Of a DNA stretch of 64,000 nt, positions 8,316 through 16,603 are shown piece after piece (within the stretch, counting starts at the first letter, position 1; every line of letters begins with the position of its first letter). Under the pieces are notes generated by a model. That model was not told the origin of the DNA and made no database searches. It saw only the letters and a program-made list of their open reading frames with translations. The stretch is from Pseudomonas sp. DTU12.3 (GTDB taxonomy: Bacteria; Pseudomonadota; Gammaproteobacteria; Pseudomonadales; Pseudomonadaceae). The stretch lies in contig NZ_CP027218.1 in NCBI RefSeq assembly GCF_004124275.1, positions 5,792,501-5,856,500 of the forward strand, in the 5' to 3' direction. A program made the position numbers and the translations under genes.

Positions 8316-9104
8316 ATGACCCGTTACGCTCTGATCACTGGCGCTTCCAGCGGCATCGGCCTGGCCATGGCCGAAGCGCTGGCCCGCCGTGGCCGCAGCC
8401 TGATTCTGGTGGCACGACAGCGTGATCAGCTGGAAAGTATCGCGATAGAGTTGACCCAACGTTTCGGCGTCGAGGTACTGTTCCGCGCCTGCGACCTGGG
8501 CGAACCTTTGCGCTTGTCCGGTTTTCTGCTTGAGCTGGAAGAAGGCGACCGGCAGATCGATTTACTGGTGAACTGCGCCGGCATCGGCACCTGCGGCCCG
8601 TTCCTTGCTCAGGACTGGATGACCGAGCAGGATCTGATCGAGGTGAATATCCTCGCCCTCACCCGTCTGTGCCATGCAATCGGCAACAGCATGGCGCTGC
8701 AGGGCGGCGGGCAGATTCTCAATGTCGCCTCGGTGGCGGCGTTCAATCCCGGGCCATGGATGAGCACGTATTACGCCAGCAAGGCTTACGTGCTGCACTT
8801 CTCCGAGGCGCTGCGGGTTGAACTCAAGCAAAGTGCGGTGAAGGTTTCGGTGCTCTGCCCCGGCCCGACCCGCACGGCATTTTTCCGCACGGCGCAACTG
8901 AACAGCGACAAACTCAAAGACAGCAAGTTGTTGATGAGCCCCGAGGAAGTCGCGCTGTACACCGTGCGCGCCCTCGCCAAGAACCGCGCGATCATCATTC
9001 CGGGACGACGCAACCGCTGGTTCGCCTTCCTGCCACGGCTCGGCTCGCGCTGGCTCAATCGCACCATCGTCGGCATGGTCAACAAGGCTTACTGCCCACG
9101 CTGA
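8316..9104 (+). CDS. Short-chain dehydrogenase/reductase (SDR)
   Basis: Classical SDR of 262 residues with the cofactor motif TGASSGIGLAMAEAL at residues 7-21, the structural NCAGIG motif and the catalytic YASKAYVLHF (YxxxK). The start at 8316 is chosen because a GGAG ribosome site lies 6 bp upstream, whereas the ATG at 8304 has none. The C-terminal RRNRWFAFLPRL segment is basic and hydrophobic and may contact the membrane. The substrate is not predictable. It lies 62 bp after the DUF805 gene and may be co-transcribed with it. Confidence 0.88.
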   Translation: MTRYALITGASSGIGLAMAEALARRGRSLILVARQRDQLESIAIELTQRFGVEVLFRACDLGEPLRLSGFLLELEEGDRQIDLLVNCAGIGTCGPFLAQDWMTEQDLIEVNILALTRLCHAIGNSMALQGGGQILNVASVAAFNPGPWMSTYYASKAYVLHFSEALRVELKQSAVKVSVLCPGPTRTAFFRTAQLNSDKLKDSKLLMSPEEVALYTVRALAKNRAIIIPGRRNRWFAFLPRLGSRWLNRTIVGMVNKAYCPR

Positions 9105-9184
9105 ACGGTCCTGCGGCAAAACACTGGGCGGGTTGATTTCCCATGAGTACACTCAGGCCAGCCCATACAACGGAGAAAACAGCA

Positions 9185-9523
9185 GTGGATACTCTGTTCA
9201 CCAAGATCATCAACCGGGAAATCCCGGCCAAGATCATTTACGAGGACGACCAGGTTCTGGCCTTCCACGATATCGCCCCTCAGGCACCGGTACATTTCCT
9301 GGTGATCCCGAAAAAACCGGTGCGCACCCTCAATGACCTGACTGAAGACGACAAGGCATTGGCCGGGCATATCCTGTTCACCGCGCAGCGCCTGGCGCTG
9401 GAGCTAGGTTGCGAGGAAGGCTTCCGGGTCGTGATGAACTGCAATGAAAAGGGCGGGCAGACCGTCTATCACATTCATATGCACGTCCTCGGTCAGCGCC
9501 AGATGAACTGGCCACCGGGTTAA
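9185..9523 (+). CDS. Histidine triad (HIT) family protein, HinT-like
   Basis: Purine nucleoside phosphoramidase-type protein of 112 residues. The HxHxHxx triad is seen as HIHMHVLG near the C terminus, and the FLVIPKKPV and FHDIAPQAP motifs are typical of HinT. The GTG at 9185 is preferred over the upstream ATG at 9143 because GGAG lies 9 bp before it and the resulting MDTLFTKII start fits the family. Confidence 0.9.
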   Translation: MDTLFTKIINREIPAKIIYEDDQVLAFHDIAPQAPVHFLVIPKKPVRTLNDLTEDDKALAGHILFTAQRLALELGCEEGFRVVMNCNEKGGQTVYHIHMHVLGQRQMNWPPG

Positions 9524-9567
9524 GACTCACCGCGACCGGTATGTTTGTGCGTGTGTTTGTTTGTTTG

Positions 9568-9654
9568 TGTAGGAGCTGCCGGAGGCTGCGATCTTTTGAT
9601 CTTGTTTTTGAGACCTGGAAGATCAAAAGATCGCAGCCTTCGGCAGCTCCTACA
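9568..9654. repeat. REPIN, 'gtaggagctgcc' family
   Basis: Two inverted 36-bp arms (TGTAGGAGCTGCCGGAGGCT... and its near complement) flank a 15-nt centre. It sits between the HIT gene and coq7 and is preceded by a TTTG/TGTG simple repeat (9542-9567). The same family occurs at 18517-18552 and 49271-49358. Confidence 0.85.
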
Positions 9655-9769
9655 TAAAACACATCAAACAGATCCAACGCATCGCACATCAAGCACAGAA
9701 TGACCCAGCGCAAACCTTCCCCGGCCGATTCGGTTAAACTGGCCGCCGAGATTCTTCCCGGAGGTCAGC

Positions 9770-10417
9770 ATGACTACCCAACGTCACTACTCGCCGATTG
9801 ACCGTCTTCTGCTGCAAGCCGATGCCGCGATGCGTACCTTGCTGCCCTTCAGTGGCCAGCCGTACCGTCCGTCGCCAGCAATCCTGCAGCCGGACACGCA
9901 GATGAGCGACGAAGACACCCGTCACGTCGCCGGCCTGATGCGCATCAACCACACGGGTGAAGTCTGCGCCCAGGCGCTGTATCAAGGCCAGGCGCTGACC
10001 GCCAAGCTGCCGCAGGTACGCGAGGCCATGGAGCACGCTGCCGAAGAGGAGATCGATCATCTGGTCTGGTGCGAACAGCGCATTCACCAGTTAGGCAGCC
10101 ATACCAGCGTTCTCAATCCGCTGTTTTATGGCATGTCGTTCGGCATCGGCGCAGTTGCCGGATTGATCAGCGACAAGGTCAGCCTCGGGTTCGTCGCGGC
10201 GACCGAGCATCAGGTGTGCAAACATTTGAATGAACATCTGGAACAATTGCCGGCCGAGGACGAAAAGTCCCGGGCGATTCTCGAGCAGATGCGCATTGAT
10301 GAAGAACATCATGCGGAGAGTGCGCTGGAGGCTGGGGGTTTCCGTTTTCCAGCGCCGGTGAAGTTCGGGATGAGTATTTTGGCTAAGGTGATGACCAAGA
10401 GTACTTATCGGATTTGA
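9770..10417 (+). CDS. coq7: Demethoxyubiquinone hydroxylase, di-iron type
   Basis: Catalyses the penultimate hydroxylation in ubiquinone synthesis. The 215-residue protein contains the di-iron ligand motifs of the Coq7/ferritin-like family: an early Glu in RINHTGEVCAQALY, EEEIDHL, a central Glu in ATEHQVCKHL and EEHHAESA. A strong GGAGG ribosome site lies 5 bp before the ATG. It is convergent with speD and ends about 70 bp before a shared terminator. Confidence 0.93.
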   Translation: MTTQRHYSPIDRLLLQADAAMRTLLPFSGQPYRPSPAILQPDTQMSDEDTRHVAGLMRINHTGEVCAQALYQGQALTAKLPQVREAMEHAAEEEIDHLVWCEQRIHQLGSHTSVLNPLFYGMSFGIGAVAGLISDKVSLGFVAATEHQVCKHLNEHLEQLPAEDEKSRAILEQMRIDEEHHAESALEAGGFRFPAPVKFGMSILAKVMTKSTYRI

Positions 10418-10442
10418 GGTCTGTGTTGGTGCTGAGGGCCTC

Positions 10443-10471
10443 TTCGCGAGCAGGCTCGCTCCCACAGGGGG
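10443..10471. repeat. Single REP half-element
   Basis: One arm of the 'cgcgagcaggctcgctcccacag' REP family lies just downstream of coq7, without an inverted partner nearby. Confidence 0.7.
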
Positions 10472-10485
10472 TTATGGCAGACATG

Positions 10486-10516
10486 AAAAAGGCGACCGAA
10501 AGGTCGCCTTTTTTTG
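10486..10516. terminator. Bidirectional terminator coq7 / speD
   Basis: A 12-bp stem (AAAAAGGCGACC / GGTCGCCTTTTT) with a GAAA loop and a T run, between convergent genes. Confidence 0.9.
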
Positions 10517-10528
10517 TGCCCGGAAATC

Positions 10529-11323
10529 TTAGGTCGGCATGTTGCGCGCGTAGAAGATTTCGAGCATTTCGTGTTTCACCCGATCAGTCACCTGAGCACG
10601 CTGCTCGGCGGACAGGTTGCTGGTGGCGTCGCCGAACAGGTAGTTATCCAGTTCGAAGTTCTTCAGCAGCATTTTGGTGTGGAACAGGTTTTCCTGGTAC
10701 ACGTTCACGTCGGTCATCTGATACGCGTCGCGAGTGTCTTCGGAGAGATAGTTCTGGATCGAGTTGATCTCGTGATCGATGAAGTGCTTGTTGCCTTCAA
10801 CGTCACGGGTGAAGCCGCGCACACGGTAATCCACAGTCACAATGTCCGAATCGAACTGGTGAATGAGGAAGTTGAGCGCTTTCAACGGTGAAATTACGCC
10901 ACAGGTCGACACGTCGATGTCCACACGGAAAGTCGCAATACCAGCGTCCGGATGGATCTCCGGATAGGTGTGCACCGTGATGTGACTCTTGTCGAGGTGG
11001 GCAAGGATGATTTCGGGCAATGGACCCGGGGATTCTTCGATCTGACTTTCAGTCGGGGTCACCGGCTCTTCAGAAATCAGAATCGTGACGCTGGCACCCT
11101 GAGGCTCGTAGTCCTGACTGGCAATGTTCAGGATGTTGGCACCAATGATCTCGACAACTTCTGTGAGAATCTGCGTCAGGCGTTTCGCGTTGTACTCTTG
11201 ATTGATGTACTCGACGTAAGCCTGCTGGTCTTGCGGGGTTTCCGCGTAGCAGATGTCATAGATGTTGAAGCTCAAGGTCTTTGTCAGGTTATTGAACCCG
11301 TGGAGCTTGAGTTTGCTTTTCAC
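10529..11323 (-). CDS. speD: S-adenosylmethionine decarboxylase proenzyme
   Basis: Makes the aminopropyl donor (decarboxylated SAM) for spermidine synthesis. The 264-residue protein belongs to the long bacterial class. The self-cleavage site that generates the pyruvoyl group is in LDKSHITVHTYPE (serine of KSHIT), and FRVDIDVSTCGVISPLKAL carries the conserved catalytic cysteine. The GTG start at 11323 (MKSKLKLHGF) has an AGAGAG sequence upstream. The longer frame from 11365 is not supported. Confidence 0.94.
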   Translation of the reverse strand: MKSKLKLHGFNNLTKTLSFNIYDICYAETPQDQQAYVEYINQEYNAKRLTQILTEVVEIIGANILNIASQDYEPQGASVTILISEEPVTPTESQIEESPGPLPEIILAHLDKSHITVHTYPEIHPDAGIATFRVDIDVSTCGVISPLKALNFLIHQFDSDIVTVDYRVRGFTRDVEGNKHFIDHEINSIQNYLSEDTRDAYQMTDVNVYQENLFHTKMLLKNFELDNYLFGDATSNLSAEQRAQVTDRVKHEMLEIFYARNMPT

Positions 11324-11560
11324 CGTTAAAAACTCTCTATGTATGCGGCCCGGCCGCGTGATCAAGCATGCCCGTCAAATGCGAACAACGCACCTGCGTA
11401 GGACGGTTAACACCTCTTCGCGATGGCGATTTTGGTTATCTGTTCAGGCGGATGACCCGTCGACTGACCGATCACTGCCCTGAAAAAAGTGGCGCATTAT
11501 GCAGACGTCAGCGGGGGATCGCCAGAGTCTGCACTGCTTTTATGATAGTTGAATGTCGGT

Positions 11561-11983
11561 TCAACCGAGTTCGACGATTTCGTAATCGTGGGTGATCGCC
11601 ACGCCAGCCGCGCCGAGCATGATCGAGGCCGAGCAATATTTCTCCGCGGACAGTTCGATGGCGCGTTTGACCTGAGCTTCTTTCAGGCCACGGCCCTTGA
11701 CCACAAAATGCATGTGAATCTTGGTGAATACCTTGGGATCTTCGGTTGCGCGCTCGGCTTCGAGGAAGGCTTCGCAGCTTTCAACGGCCTGACGCGACTT
11801 CTTCAGGATGCTGACCACGTCGAAGTTGCTGCAACCGCCGACACCCAGCAGGAGCATTTCCATCGGACGAACACCCAGATTACGACCACCGGCGTCCGGC
11901 GGACCGTCCATTACCACGACATGACCGCTGCCGGATTCGCCGAGGAACATGGCTTCGCCAGCCCATTGGATGCGTGCCTTCAT
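11561..11983 (-). CDS. OsmC/Ohr-family redox protein
   Basis: A 140-residue member of the OsmC/Ohr family, which comprises thiol-dependent peroxidases acting on organic hydroperoxides. It has the conserved N-terminal catalytic-type cysteine region (LLGVGGCSNFDVVSIL) and the ELSAEKYCSASIMLG segment with the second conserved cysteine. The start at 11983 has GGAG 8 bp upstream. The earlier in-frame start at 12025 is less likely. The PAO1 orthologue sits at the same position next to vfr. Confidence 0.88.
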   Translation of the reverse strand: MKARIQWAGEAMFLGESGSGHVVVMDGPPDAGGRNLGVRPMEMLLLGVGGCSNFDVVSILKKSRQAVESCEAFLEAERATEDPKVFTKIHMHFVVKGRGLKEAQVKRAIELSAEKYCSASIMLGAAGVAITHDYEIVELG

Positions 11984-12114
11984 CGCCAAGACTCCACTGT
12001 AAAAAAAGGGTCGCCAGCTTAGCACAGGGCTTTGCTCTGGCAGCGAGCGTCGTTCCTAGGACCGATGCCTCTGCAACGTAGGTAATTTCTCGAATTTGCG
12101 ACGAAGTGTCTGTT

Positions 12115-12140
12115 AAGCTGGCGCCAATTCGCTGGCGCCC
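12115..12140. repeat. Small GGCGCC-containing hairpin upstream of vfr
   Basis: Two copies of CTGGCGCC separated by AATTCG lie about 85 bp before the vfr ATG. Because GGCGCC is self-complementary they can pair as a hairpin in the vfr leader. Any function is unknown. Confidence 0.35.
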
Positions 12141-12219
12141 ATGTCAGCTGTGTAGCGACCGCCTTCAGCGCCTCATAAAAAAATCAAACATTACCGTGCA
12201 GTCTTTTCGGGATACAACC

Positions 12220-12864
12220 ATGGTTGCTATTACCCCCACACCCAAAATCAAGAACCTCGACAAGCTGTTGATGCATTGTCAGCGCCGCCGTCATGCGGCC
12301 AAGAGCAACATCATCTGTGCCGGCGACCGCTCGGACACGCTGTACTTCATCATCAAGGGTTCGGTGACCATCCTGATCGAGGATGACGACGGCCGCGAGA
12401 TGATCATCGCCTACCTCAATGCCGGAGATTTCTTTGGCGAACTGGGCCTGTTCGAGCAAGCAGGCCTGGAGCAGGAGCGCAGTGCCTGGGTGCGGGCCAA
12501 GGTCGAATGCGAAACGGCAGAAATCAGCTACGCCAAGTTCCGCGAACTGTCGCAGCAGGATCCGGACATTCTTTACGTGCTCAGCGGACAAATCGCACAA
12601 CGCCTGCGCAATACCACGCGCAAGGTCGGCGACCTGGCGTTCTTCGACGTGACCGGTCGAGTCGCGCGTTGCCTGCTGGAACTGTGCAAACAACCCGATG
12701 CGATGACCCACCCGGACGGCATGCAGATCAAGGTGACGCGTCAGGAGATCGGCCGGATTGTCGGTTGTTCGCGGGAGATGGTCGGTCGCGTGCTCAAGGA
12801 TCTTGAAGAACGCAACCTGGTCGATGTGAAGGGCAAGACCATGGTGGTCTTCGGTACCCGCTAA
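12220..12864 (+). CDS. vfr: cAMP receptor-type transcription regulator Vfr
   Basis: CRP-family global regulator of 214 residues. The N-terminal cyclic-nucleotide domain shows GDRSDTLYFIIKGSV and the cAMP pocket FFGELGLFE...ERSAWVRA. The C-terminal helix-turn-helix is RQEIGRIVGCSREMVGRVLKDLEE. The sequence closely resembles P. aeruginosa Vfr as I recall it. The start at 12220 (MVAITPTPK) matches that protein; the frame extends to 12106 without family similarity. It is convergent with the lipoate-ligase-family gene, with stop codons about 10 bp apart. Confidence 0.96.
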   Translation: MVAITPTPKIKNLDKLLMHCQRRRHAAKSNIICAGDRSDTLYFIIKGSVTILIEDDDGREMIIAYLNAGDFFGELGLFEQAGLEQERSAWVRAKVECETAEISYAKFRELSQQDPDILYVLSGQIAQRLRNTTRKVGDLAFFDVTGRVARCLLELCKQPDAMTHPDGMQIKVTRQEIGRIVGCSREMVGRVLKDLEERNLVDVKGKTMVVFGTR

Positions 12865-12873
12865 GGTCGAAAC

Positions 12874-13572
12874 TCAGGCGCTGTATATCTGCGCCAGCAT
12901 CAGACGAAACAGTTCATCAAGACGCGCCAAGGCATGTGGCGCGTCGAATTTCTCATGCAGGGCAATGTGGCTCTGCGCCCTCACCCGCTGCTCCAGGCCG
13001 CACGCTTCGTTGAAACGATTGACCGCTGCGACCATCGACTCGCGCTCGTTATCCATCAGCATCGCTCCGTGGACCAGACCGACCGGACGCTGTCCGCCCT
13101 GACTCTGGCGCCAGCGTTGTGCGGTGCCAACCATTTTGCGGCCGTCGAGATTGACGTTGAAACGACCATCGCAGAATGCGCCGTCGATTTCGCCCAATGA
13201 TGCCGTGCCGCCCAACTCATCGAGCAACTGGCAGATCGGATCGCAGAGACGGTGGTAGCCGGTTTCGATGCGGTTCAGATCGCCTTCGCTGCGCGGTGGC
13301 GCGTAGACCAAAGCGATATTGATCGTGGCGGCGGATTGCGGGACGGGCTCGCCGCCGGTTTCACGCAGCAGGACAGGCCAGCCGGCAGCGGCGGAGACTT
13401 CGCAGGCGTGGTCGAAAGCGGGTAAGCGGTTGAGGCGGCGTGGCATGACCAAGGCGCGATCGCTGGGTTGCCAGAATAGAAGGCCGAATTCTGAGTCGCC
13501 GGCGCAGACCGAGGCCAGCAAGTCTTGTTCGGCTTGCAGGCCGGCTTCGATAGTCAGGGGGGTGGGAGTCAT
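12874..13572 (-). CDS. Lipoate-protein ligase A family protein (BPL/LplA/LipB fold)
   Basis: A 232-residue protein with the biotin/lipoate ligase fold. RETGGEPVPQ corresponds to the RR.GGG-like ligand loop, and the GRKMVGTAQRW segment contains the conserved catalytic lysine. It is shorter than the two-domain E. coli LplA and lacks its C-terminal domain, so it may be an octanoyl/lipoyl transferase or a partial ligase. The ATG at 13572 is used. A TTG one codon earlier is also possible. Confidence 0.8.
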   Translation of the reverse strand: MTPTPLTIEAGLQAEQDLLASVCAGDSEFGLLFWQPSDRALVMPRRLNRLPAFDHACEVSAAAGWPVLLRETGGEPVPQSAATINIALVYAPPRSEGDLNRIETGYHRLCDPICQLLDELGGTASLGEIDGAFCDGRFNVNLDGRKMVGTAQRWRQSQGGQRPVGLVHGAMLMDNERESMVAAVNRFNEACGLEQRVRAQSHIALHEKFDAPHALARLDELFRLMLAQIYSA

Positions 13573-13617
13573 CAAGTTATCCGCCAGACAATCAATCTGT
13601 AGAGTTTCTTAAGCAGC

Positions 13618-13686
13618 CTTCGCGAGCAGGCTCGCTCCCACAGGGGGAAATGCATTCCAAATGTGGGAGCGGGCTTGCTCGCGAAG
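13618..13686. repeat. REPIN, 'gtgggagcgggcttgctcgcg' family
   Basis: Inverted arms of about 24 bp (TTCGCGAGCAGGCTCGCTCC... and its complement) around a short centre, between trpC and the lipoate-ligase-family gene. Confidence 0.85.
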
Positions 13687-13709
13687 GGGTCGACTCGGTC
13701 TGGAGCGAA

Positions 13710-14546
13710 TCAGTCCAGGGTCGAACCGCTGATCGAAGTGCCACGCTCCGGGAAGAACAGGCGCTGCAGTTCAGTGCCCGGATTTTCCGCACGCATGAAC
13801 GCTTCGCCGACCAGGAACGAATACACGTCGCTGATTTCCATCAGTTCGACATCGGCACGATTGAGGATGCCGCTCTCGGTAATCACCAGGCGGTCGCGCG
13901 GAATGCGCGGCAGCAGGTCGAGGGTAGTTTCCAGGCTGACTTCAAAGGTGTGCAGGTTGCGGTTGTTAACCCCCACCAGCGGCGTGTCGAGGGTTTTCAG
14001 CGCGCGCTCCAGCTCATCGCCGTCGTGCACTTCCACCAGCACATCGAGGCCGACGCTTTTGGCGACGGCGGCCAGCTCGGCCATTTTCACGTCATCCAGC
14101 GCGGAGACGATCAGCAGCACGCAGTCGGCGCCAAGCGCGCGGGCTTCGACGATCTGGTACGGATCAATCATGAAGTCCTTGCGGATCACCGGCAGGCTGC
14201 ACGCGGCACGGGCCTGCTGCAAATAAGCATCGGCGCCCTGGAAGTAATCAATGTCGGTCAGTACGGACAGGCAGGTCGCCCCACCCTTCTCGTAGCTTTT
14301 GGCGATCTCGGCCGGAACGAAGTTCTCGCGAATCACACCTTTGCTCGGCGAAGCCTTTTTGATTTCGGCAATCACCGCAGGCTGCTTTTTCTTCGCTTGC
14401 GCCAGCAACGCATTGGCAAAACCGCGAGGTGCATCGGCCGCCTTGGCCAGACTTTCCAGCTCGCTCAGGCTGACGCGGGCGCTACGCTCGGCGACTTCCT
14501 GAACTTTGCGCGCCAGAATGTTTTCCAGAACCGTCGGTACACTCAT
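13710..14546 (-). CDS. trpC: Indole-3-glycerol-phosphate synthase
   Basis: Closes the indole ring from CdRP in tryptophan synthesis. It is a 278-residue TIM barrel with the N-terminal PTVLENILARKVQEV helix and the catalytic segments AEIKKASPSKGVIRENF (lysine), VRKDFMIDPYQI (lysine), VGVNNRNLHTF and ITESGI. It is last in trpGDC and overlaps trpD by 4 bp (ATGA), so translation is coupled. Confidence 0.97.
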   Translation of the reverse strand: MSVPTVLENILARKVQEVAERSARVSLSELESLAKAADAPRGFANALLAQAKKKQPAVIAEIKKASPSKGVIRENFVPAEIAKSYEKGGATCLSVLTDIDYFQGADAYLQQARAACSLPVIRKDFMIDPYQIVEARALGADCVLLIVSALDDVKMAELAAVAKSVGLDVLVEVHDGDELERALKTLDTPLVGVNNRNLHTFEVSLETTLDLLPRIPRDRLVITESGILNRADVELMEISDVYSFLVGEAFMRAENPGTELQRLFFPERGTSISGSTLD

Positions 14547-15592
14547 CCCTCATTCTCCACTCTGAATACCGCGGTAAAGGCACCCAACTCCTCGAGCTTT
14601 TCCCGAGCGAGACCGGTGTGCAGAGCGTCGTGCGCTAGCTCCACGCCCTGTTTCAAACTGCTGGCCACGTCGGCGGCATACAGCGCGGCGCCGGCGTTGA
14701 GCACAATCATTTCGGCGGCCTTCTGGCCATTCTCGGTTTTGCGCTTGCCCAGTGCATCGCGGATCAGCGCCAGAGACGCCTCCGGGCCTTCGACTGAAAG
14801 ACCGTGCAGGCTCTGGCTCTTCATGCCGAGATCTTCCGGCTCGACCCAATACTCAGTGATTTCGTTGTTCTTCAGCTCGGCAACAAAAGTCGGCGCGGCG
14901 AGACTGAACTCGTCCAGGCCATCCTTCGAATGCACCACCAGCACATGCTTGCTGCCCAGACGCTGCAACACTTCGGCCAATGGCCGGCACAGTGCCTGGG
15001 TGAACACGCCCACCACCTGATGTTTCACACCGGCCGGATTCGTAAGCGGGCCGAGCATGTTGAACAGCGTACGCAGGCCGAGATCGCGGCGCGGGCCGGC
15101 GGCGTACTTCATGGCTTTGTGGTGGGTCTGGGCGAACATGAAACCGATGCCGACGTTGTCGATGCAACGTGCGACCTGAACCGGCGTCAGGTTCAGGTAG
15201 ATGCCGGCAGCTTCGAGCAAGTCGGCGCTGCCGCTCTTGCCCGAGACCGCGCGGTTACCGTGCTTGGCCACCGTGCAGCCAGCTGCCGCAACAACGAACG
15301 ACGAAGCCGTCGAGACGTTGAAGATGTTCGCACCGTCACCGCCGGTGCCGACCACATCGACCACGCCGTCGAGCGTTTTCAGTTCAACCTGATCGGCCAG
15401 CTCACGCATGACCGACACGGCGCCGACGATCTCGTCGATGCTCTCGCTCTTCATCCGCATGGCCATCATGAACGCGCCGATCTGCGCGTCAGTGCATTGG
15501 CCGGTCATGATTTCACGCATCACATCGCGCATTTCATCGGTGCTGAGGTCGAGGTGATCGACGATACGGCTCAGGGCTGTCTTGATATTCAC
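14543..15592 (-). CDS. trpD: Anthranilate phosphoribosyltransferase
   Basis: Transfers phosphoribose from PRPP to anthranilate. The 349-residue protein has the family's DVVGTGGDGANIFNVSTAS PRPP loop, the KHGNRAVSGKSGSAD segment and LGPLTNPA. It starts with GTG at 15592, preceded by AGGA 6 bp upstream. It lies 9 bp from trpG and overlaps trpC by 4 bp. Confidence 0.97.
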   Translation of the reverse strand: MNIKTALSRIVDHLDLSTDEMRDVMREIMTGQCTDAQIGAFMMAMRMKSESIDEIVGAVSVMRELADQVELKTLDGVVDVVGTGGDGANIFNVSTASSFVVAAAGCTVAKHGNRAVSGKSGSADLLEAAGIYLNLTPVQVARCIDNVGIGFMFAQTHHKAMKYAAGPRRDLGLRTLFNMLGPLTNPAGVKHQVVGVFTQALCRPLAEVLQRLGSKHVLVVHSKDGLDEFSLAAPTFVAELKNNEITEYWVEPEDLGMKSQSLHGLSVEGPEASLALIRDALGKRKTENGQKAAEMIVLNAGAALYAADVASSLKQGVELAHDALHTGLAREKLEELGAFTAVFRVENEG

Positions 15593-15601
15593 GGGAAGTC
15601 C

Positions 15602-16195
15602 TTAGCGCGTGCCGCCGGTTTGTTTGAGGAAGTTGGCAAACAGTTCATGACCCTGCTCGGTCAGGATCGACTCGGGGTGGAACTGTACGCCCTCAATGTT
15701 CAGGGTCTTGTGACGCAGGCCCATGATTTCGTCGACCGAACCGTCATCGTGCTGAGTCCACGCGGTCAGTTCCAGGCAATCGGGCAAAGTATCGTGTTTG
15801 ACGATCAGCGAGTGATAGCGGGTAACCGTCAGCGGATGATTCAGACCGGCGAAAACACCCTTGTCCTCGTGAAATACCGGACTAGTCTTACCGTGCATTA
15901 CCTGACGCGCACGCACGACGTCGCCGCCAAAGGCCTGACCGATGGACTGGTGGCCGAGGCAGACGCCGAGGATCGGCAGTTTGCCGGCGAAGTGCTTGAT
16001 GGCTTCGATGGAGATGCCGGCTTCGGTCGGCGTGCAAGGGCCTGGCGATACCACGATGCGCTCAGGCTTGAGTGCTTCGATTTCGGCGATGGTCAATTCG
16101 TCGTTGCGCACCACTTTGACCTCGGCACCCAACTCGCCGAGGTATTGCACAACGTTGTAAGTAAAGGAGTCGTAGTTGTCGATCATCAGCAACAT
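15602..16195 (-). CDS. trpG: Anthranilate synthase component II (glutamine amidotransferase)
   Basis: Supplies ammonia from glutamine to TrpE. The 197-residue class I amidotransferase has the nucleophile in GVCLGHQSIGQAFGG, the oxyanion-type SPGPCTP motif and the catalytic His-Glu in VQFHPESILTEQGH. The start at 16195 (MLLMIDNYDSFTYN) is the family start; the frame open to 16294 lies in the leader region. It is first in trpGDC and preceded by a 408-bp gap to estP that contains a Trp leader ORF. Confidence 0.97.
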   Translation of the reverse strand: MLLMIDNYDSFTYNVVQYLGELGAEVKVVRNDELTIAEIEALKPERIVVSPGPCTPTEAGISIEAIKHFAGKLPILGVCLGHQSIGQAFGGDVVRARQVMHGKTSPVFHEDKGVFAGLNHPLTVTRYHSLIVKHDTLPDCLELTAWTQHDDGSVDEIMGLRHKTLNIEGVQFHPESILTEQGHELFANFLKQTGGTR

Positions 16196-16336
16196 GGCGT
16201 TTCGAACCTCTTGAATTCTGACTTGGAGACAGCCTTCAGATGACTTGCCCGCAGGGCGCTGCACGATGTCGGACGCAGGTAGACGCGTCGGCACAGCGGC
16301 ATTTCAAACAGGCAAGGAAGGCAAAGCGATACAGAT

Positions 16337-16349
16337 CCGGCGGGGCCGG
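16337..16349 (-). promoter_or_regulatory. Leader hairpin of trpGDC
   Basis: A CCGGC-CCC-GCCGG hairpin starts 10 nt after the stop codon of the trp leader ORF, the same distance as in the trpE leader. The Trp-codon stretch of the ORF (CTGGCG) can pair with CGCCGG of this hairpin, giving mutually exclusive structures as expected for attenuation. No T tract follows, so the terminator itself is not identified. Confidence 0.5.
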
Positions 16350-16359
16350 CAGAAAAGAT

Positions 16360-16446
16360 TCAGGCGCGCCAACGCCAGCGGGCGTGTGCCTTGATGACTT
16401 GATCCAGAAGTTTGCTGGTGATCAACACGGGGAAGGTCTCGTTCAT
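16360..16446 (-). CDS. trpGDC leader peptide
   Basis: A 28-codon ORF (ATG at 16444-16446, TGA at 16360-16362) ends in A-R-W-R-W-R-A, with two Trp codons just before the stop. GGAA lies just upstream of the ATG; an in-frame GTG (start at 16428) is an alternative. The last 22 codons align with the trpE leader at 20382-20450, including an identical final stretch of eight codons counting the stop. It starts about 165 bp before the ORF-to-trpG gap ends. Attenuation of trpGDC has been described in P. putida as I recall, which supports the call. Confidence 0.7.
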   Translation of the reverse strand: MNETFPVLITSKLLDQVIKAHARWRWRA

Positions 16447-16603
16447 ACGTTCCGGCACAGTAACTTAGCTGGGCGGAGCGTGCAATATGGCCGGGGCTTT
16501 GGGGGATAAATCCAGGGGAGGATTAGCGACCGATGGCAAAATGCCGGAAGTTTTTGGTACTGTCGTTTCGTTCACCTACAACAATAAATAAACGGACTTG
16601 CTC
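16447..16603. other. Intergenic region estP / trpGDC leader
   Basis: It should hold the divergent promoters of estP and trpGDC. A weak minus-strand candidate is TTGCAC with a 17-bp spacer to TACTGT before the trp leader, but the match is poor. A short GGCA..TGCC inverted repeat lies near 16533. Nothing else is evident. Confidence 0.3.
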
